DNA of 64,000 bases from positions 12,688-76,687 of the forward strand of contig JAHEMZ010000002.1 in the NCBI GenBank assembly GCA_024643385.1, given 5' to 3'. The notes beneath the pieces were generated by a model. The model was not told the origin of the DNA, did no database searches, and saw only the letters and a program-made list of their open reading frames with translations. Below are positions 60,906-64,000 of this stretch, one piece after another (position 1 is the stretch's first letter; every line of letters starts with the position of its first letter). The position numbers and the translations under genes are program-made. Source of the DNA: Flavobacteriaceae bacterium. Its GTDB lineage: Bacteria > Bacteroidota > Bacteroidia > Flavobacteriales > Flavobacteriaceae.

Positions 60906-61871
60906 CTATTCAGCTACCACAAACGTTTTTAACATTCCTTTTGCCATAGAGCCTGGTACCTCCGAGATGAATGCATATTTTCCCGGTTCCATATCGACTT
61001 CAAAATAACCGGTTGATCCTGCCGGACAATCGTTTACGCCACCCAAGAATGTTACACCGGTCGGGACAGGTGTGATCAGTCCCTTTGGATCGGACCAATT
61101 CATCCATTGTTCCAATACGGTCAGATCTGCCGAATCATCAAGTTTTACAAGATTGACATCGTGCCCAACAAAATTTTCATGCGTGATTTGATCCTTGTAG
61201 GTCACTGAAAATAGTTGCTTTCCTTTTCCGATCACTCCCTCATAAGAGATGCCTTCGGTGCTTGAGATGTTGATGGCAACAGTGGCAGTTGGGGGTTCCA
61301 ATCCGCTATCCGTGTCTACTACAATGATTGGTTTGACCATTCCCATGGATCCATGGAACTTGCCATTGGGCATTTTTACATAACATTCCATTACATAGTA
61401 ACCCGGCTCTAATTTCAAGGTGGTGATACTGCTATGTTGAGGAGCGATCAATCCCGAACCACCTGTAAAGACTATTTTGAAGAACCAGGCAGGAAGGTCA
61501 TTAAAGGCTGCAAAACCCTCATCAGTTTTCCCCTGATTGATGAGGTCCATTCCGCGATCGAATATTGGAAGCACTTCCAATCGTGTATTTTCAATGGATA
61601 CGCTATCCGGATATTTGTCCAATAAGAAAAAGTGTGTCTCATTGGAAAGATTGTTGTATTTAAAAGTGTTCCATCCTGAAGAGATGGTGTCGACACTCTG
61701 GAATTCCATACTGCGGGTTGTGATTTCAATATAAGGTGAACTTACTTCTTCCGTTTCTTCTATTTGGTTCTCTTCTTTCGATTTACAACTTATTATCAGA
61801 ATTGATAAAAGCCCAATAAGGAATACCATGGTCGACGGACGATTTCTTGTTAAGATGAATGAATTGTTCAT
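60906..61871 (-). CDS. Exported lipoprotein with two cupredoxin-like halves
   Basis: 321 residues with a lipobox (LIISC, Cys near residue 29). Two similar beta-rich halves (about 45-185 and 190-321): each has a PGYYVMECYVKMPNGKFHGSMGM- or PGKYAFISEVPGSMAKGML-like closing strand, the region where cupredoxins carry Cys-His-Met ligands. A Cys (MECY) is present only in the first half, so copper binding is doubtful. No named family. Upstream of the DUF1801 gene on the same strand. Confidence 0.6.
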   Translation of the reverse strand: MNNSFILTRNRPSTMVFLIGLLSILIISCKSKEENQIEETEEVSSPYIEITTRSMEFQSVDTISSGWNTFKYNNLSNETHFFLLDKYPDSVSIENTRLEVLPIFDRGMDLINQGKTDEGFAAFNDLPAWFFKIVFTGGSGLIAPQHSSITTLKLEPGYYVMECYVKMPNGKFHGSMGMVKPIIVVDTDSGLEPPTATVAINISSTEGISYEGVIGKGKQLFSVTYKDQITHENFVGHDVNLVKLDDSADLTVLEQWMNWSDPKGLITPVPTGVTFLGGVNDCPAGSTGYFEVDMEPGKYAFISEVPGSMAKGMLKTFVVAE

Positions 61872-61910
61872 AGTGATAGAATATTTAATGATGATGGTTA
61901 TTATATAGTT

Positions 61911-62723
61911 TTAATAATCAGAATAGTCGGTAGGATATAAAAATGCAATATCCATTTTAGAGACGGTGTTTAAATAGGGCGGAAGGTCTTTCATTCCTAT
62001 CCATTCCGGAGAATTGACAAATTCAACCCACAAAGAATCGCGAACGACTTGATTAGGGAATGAGGTCATATACATTAGGTTAGGCATGGCCGGGCCGGAA
62101 ATCACATCCCCGTAAAAAACAGCATTGAAATTGAGCCGATCGAACAAGGCGATCTCACCCCCTTCGTTGAACATGGCTAATTTTCGCTGATAATAAGCTT
62201 CCGTGGGTGATTCATAACTTCTTAATTCGTAAATACGTTCCGATCTCACACCTTCTACTGTTGTAGGTTTTAATTTTGGAAACAATTCAAACGATCGAAG
62301 TAAAATAGATTCTATTCGCTGATAGGTAGGCTGATCATGCGCCGTGTTAATATAGCTGTTACCATCCATAAGATATAAACTGTCTTGCTGTAAATTTCCT
62401 TCCAAATTTTGAACATTATTCCAATCTGAAAAGGGTAACAATAGGTATGTTTTCAATACTGAATCGGTCTCAGTCAGCCGAGATTTAAAGACACCAACGG
62501 AAGTAATACCGGCTCGTTTTACTGCCGGAACAAAAGCATCTTTCAGAAAAGCATCCGTTTGTAATTGCTGCGAAAGCGAGTCGAAGGTGTAGATCTTGAG
62601 TTGATAAAATTCTCCGGGGGAATTATTATTTACACTTGTTGTCGCAACTTTTTCTTGTTTTGGTTGGCATTGACTAAAAAGAATAATAGAACAAGCAAGA
62701 AGATAAACATACTTCGTTTTCAT
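61911..62723 (-). CDS. NIPSNAP-family lipoprotein
   Basis: 270 residues, start set at the ATG at 62723 for a lipoprotein signal (IILFSQC, Cys near residue 19). Two NIPSNAP domains (ferredoxin-like): about 35-145 with YQLKIYTFDS and about 155-270 with IYELRSYESPTEAYYQRKLAMFNEGGEIALFDR. NIPSNAP proteins have no fixed activity; exported lipidated forms are known from Bacteroidota. It lies 39 bp upstream of the cupredoxin-like gene. Confidence 0.88.
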   Translation of the reverse strand: MKTKYVYLLACSIILFSQCQPKQEKVATTSVNNNSPGEFYQLKIYTFDSLSQQLQTDAFLKDAFVPAVKRAGITSVGVFKSRLTETDSVLKTYLLLPFSDWNNVQNLEGNLQQDSLYLMDGNSYINTAHDQPTYQRIESILLRSFELFPKLKPTTVEGVRSERIYELRSYESPTEAYYQRKLAMFNEGGEIALFDRLNFNAVFYGDVISGPAMPNLMYMTSFPNQVVRDSLWVEFVNSPEWIGMKDLPPYLNTVSKMDIAFLYPTDYSDY

Positions 62724-62944
62724 AATTGGCAAGTTAGTTAGTATCTGTACGAACGAATCGCCTACTAAGATAAAAAATATAATTACGTTTTTTCAATAAC
62801 TTACCGTATACGAGCTATTTAATCAATTAATTGAAGAAATTTGAGATCACTTCGTATCCTTATTTTCAATCCATAACAAACGATTTGATCATTAGTCTAG
62901 GTGAGGTTGAATGTTTATTTTTATTTCCAACCAAAAAGTATTGT

Positions 62945-63847
62945 TTAATTATTGTTTCGATCATTCCAGCCGATTCTTTTCTTTGCGATTTTTGGATATA
63001 GCAGCAGCAAAGTAAAAATCAGAAGCAATTGTCCGGCGAACAGAATTTGTACCGGAGTTTGGTCAGTCATGTCGGTAATCTGTATAAAAGAATTGGAGTT
63101 AGGTCCGATGAGACGGTTTAAATAAACAAATAGTAAATGAAAGCCTATTCCTGTCCAAACACTTCCGGTTAAGACGCGTAAGTATTGGGTGAAACTACCA
63201 AATAAAAACATGGTTATTATATAAGACAGTGTTACTGTTGAGGACCCACCTAAATCGCCCTCCATTCCTAAGACCCATTTTTGGATCGGTAATATAAAAA
63301 GGGGTAATAAAACGAATAATCCAACCGCGAGGATAGCACTCACCCACTTTTTATACTGAACATTTAAGTTACTAAAGATATATCCTCTAAATAGCATTTC
63401 TTCGGGAAGTGCTTCAAACAGAAAAGTGATCAAAAGGCCCAATAAGGTAGTTTGGTAAAAACCTTCATTTATATTCAATTGTACGTTTCCCCATCCGGCA
63501 ATTTCAGTAGTTAGTACAGTAAGAGTCAATGGAACTGCAATTAATCCCGCTCCAAAGGCGAATTTCATTAAACTTTGTTTGAAGTCACCCAGACCTATGC
63601 TAATAGTTGATTGTCGATCCATACCTTTCCATAAGAACCAAATTCCCGGAAGCACCAATCCGGACATGATAATGGCCTGCAAGAGTTGCCGCGAATTTCC
63701 CGAAACGTTCCAATGATCTTGTGCGTATTGGCCTATAAAACCTGCAAGTGAAAGAGCGATTAATCCCAAAAACCAGGCGGCAATGATTTTGGTAAAATAA
63801 AGACGTGGTTTTTCGTTGATAATTGAAGTAGTGGTTGATTGATTCAT
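62945..63847 (-). CDS. CPBP-family intramembrane metalloprotease, second copy
   Basis: 300 residues, about eight helices. EEMLFRGYIF (motif 1, EExxxR) is followed by the later motif GIGFHLLFVYLN (HxxxxxxN). Motif 2 is less clear than in the copy at 59558. Substrate unknown. Its upstream region runs to the window end. Confidence 0.85.
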   Translation of the reverse strand: MNQSTTTSIINEKPRLYFTKIIAAWFLGLIALSLAGFIGQYAQDHWNVSGNSRQLLQAIIMSGLVLPGIWFLWKGMDRQSTISIGLGDFKQSLMKFAFGAGLIAVPLTLTVLTTEIAGWGNVQLNINEGFYQTTLLGLLITFLFEALPEEMLFRGYIFSNLNVQYKKWVSAILAVGLFVLLPLFILPIQKWVLGMEGDLGGSSTVTLSYIITMFLFGSFTQYLRVLTGSVWTGIGFHLLFVYLNRLIGPNSNSFIQITDMTDQTPVQILFAGQLLLIFTLLLLYPKIAKKRIGWNDRNNN

Positions 63848-63964
63848 GTTACAAAGATTTTTAGTTAGTTAGTTCTACACTTACTATCAGACGATTAAGA
63901 GTGATTTTTGTAACAATCTTACATTTTAGGACCAACTATCACATAGAGGATAATGTATGTTGTG

Positions 63965-63992
63965 ACTGCGTAAAAAATGAGAATCACGCAGT
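63965..63992. repeat. Short inverted repeat near the window end
   Basis: ACTGCGT (63965-63971) and ACGCAGT (63986-63992) are perfect 7-bp arms 14 bp apart, upstream of the CPBP gene. It could be an operator or part of an element cut by the window edge. Confidence 0.4.
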
Positions 63993-64000
63993 AAAATAAT

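Noticed and set aside
1-64000. Mobile elements, CRISPR arrays, tRNA or rRNA genes
   Set aside because: No transposase or integrase frame, no regularly spaced repeats, and no cloverleaf or rRNA-like sequence was seen on reading the window.

Overview
The window reads as an ordinary stretch of chromosome from a marine-type member of the Flavobacteriaceae (Bacteroidota). The signs are a fused ccoNO cbb3 oxidase, TonB-dependent receptors with an N-terminal carboxypeptidase-like domain, C-terminal type IX secretion (T9SS) sorting domains, families common in this group (PspC, DUF2807, 2TM, DUF6090, DUF2141), TAnnTTTG-type -7 promoter boxes and AT-rich DNA. I see no rRNA, tRNA, CRISPR array, insertion sequence or prophage.

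Layout. 0-10.3 kb: a small heat-shock protein and a universal stress protein, then a complete microaerobic respiration locus (ccoI, ccoS, ccoNO, ccoQ, ccoP, ccoG, ccoH, a TauE/SafE-like membrane protein and an unannotated 46-aa membrane microprotein). Three FNR/CRP-like palindromes mark this locus. All three have a -7-like box at exactly the same distance. One points away from the genes, into a hairpin-rich gap that I propose encodes a small RNA (about 10490 down to 10270). 10.7-18.7 kb: a four-gene island with two paralogous exported beta-lactamase-fold hydrolases, a nucleotide-transporter (NTT/Tlc)-HEAT fusion, and an exported ATP-grasp/phosphohistidine protein whose domain order is that of glucan water dikinases. 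Together they suggest an ATP-dependent phosphorylation system outside the cytoplasm; this is the most unusual proposal in the window. 19-25 kb: thioredoxin reductase, a PadR/PspC/DUF2807 envelope-stress-like operon, a DUF4442 thioesterase-like protein and a conserved small protein. 25-32 kb: oxyR, small exported proteins, a cyclophilin and a Nudix hydrolase with start codons 2 bp apart, plsC, and an ECF sigma factor with a four-helix membrane partner.

32.6-38.8 kb: a TonB receptor, a secreted mini-protein, a TPR-like protein, a LytS-type histidine kinase fused to a 2TM domain, two stand-alone 2TM proteins and a LytTR response regulator. Three transcription units here each begin 60-76 bp downstream of a tandem ACARTTSRG repeat with an exact 21-bp period. 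These are best read as LytTR operators, which makes the region one self-regulated system. 38.8-48 kb: mixed housekeeping and accessory genes, mostly on the minus strand (DUF6090, EthD, truncated haemoglobin, ACR3 arsenite exporter, a TonB-receptor-like barrel, methyltransferase, CDP-alcohol phosphatidyltransferase, cyclophilin, DinB). 48-64 kb: an rhlE-type helicase with a VF530 protein, a T9SS-type metalloprotease, a pseudouridine synthase, two more DUF6090 paralogues around a large membrane protein, a type I pullulanase, a glycine-zipper microprotein, two CPBP proteases and two exported lipoproteins.

The only gene-free stretch above 300 bp is 10248-10719, described under the ncRNA, inverted-repeat and promoter entries. 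All family names come from reading the sequence by eye; no database search was run.
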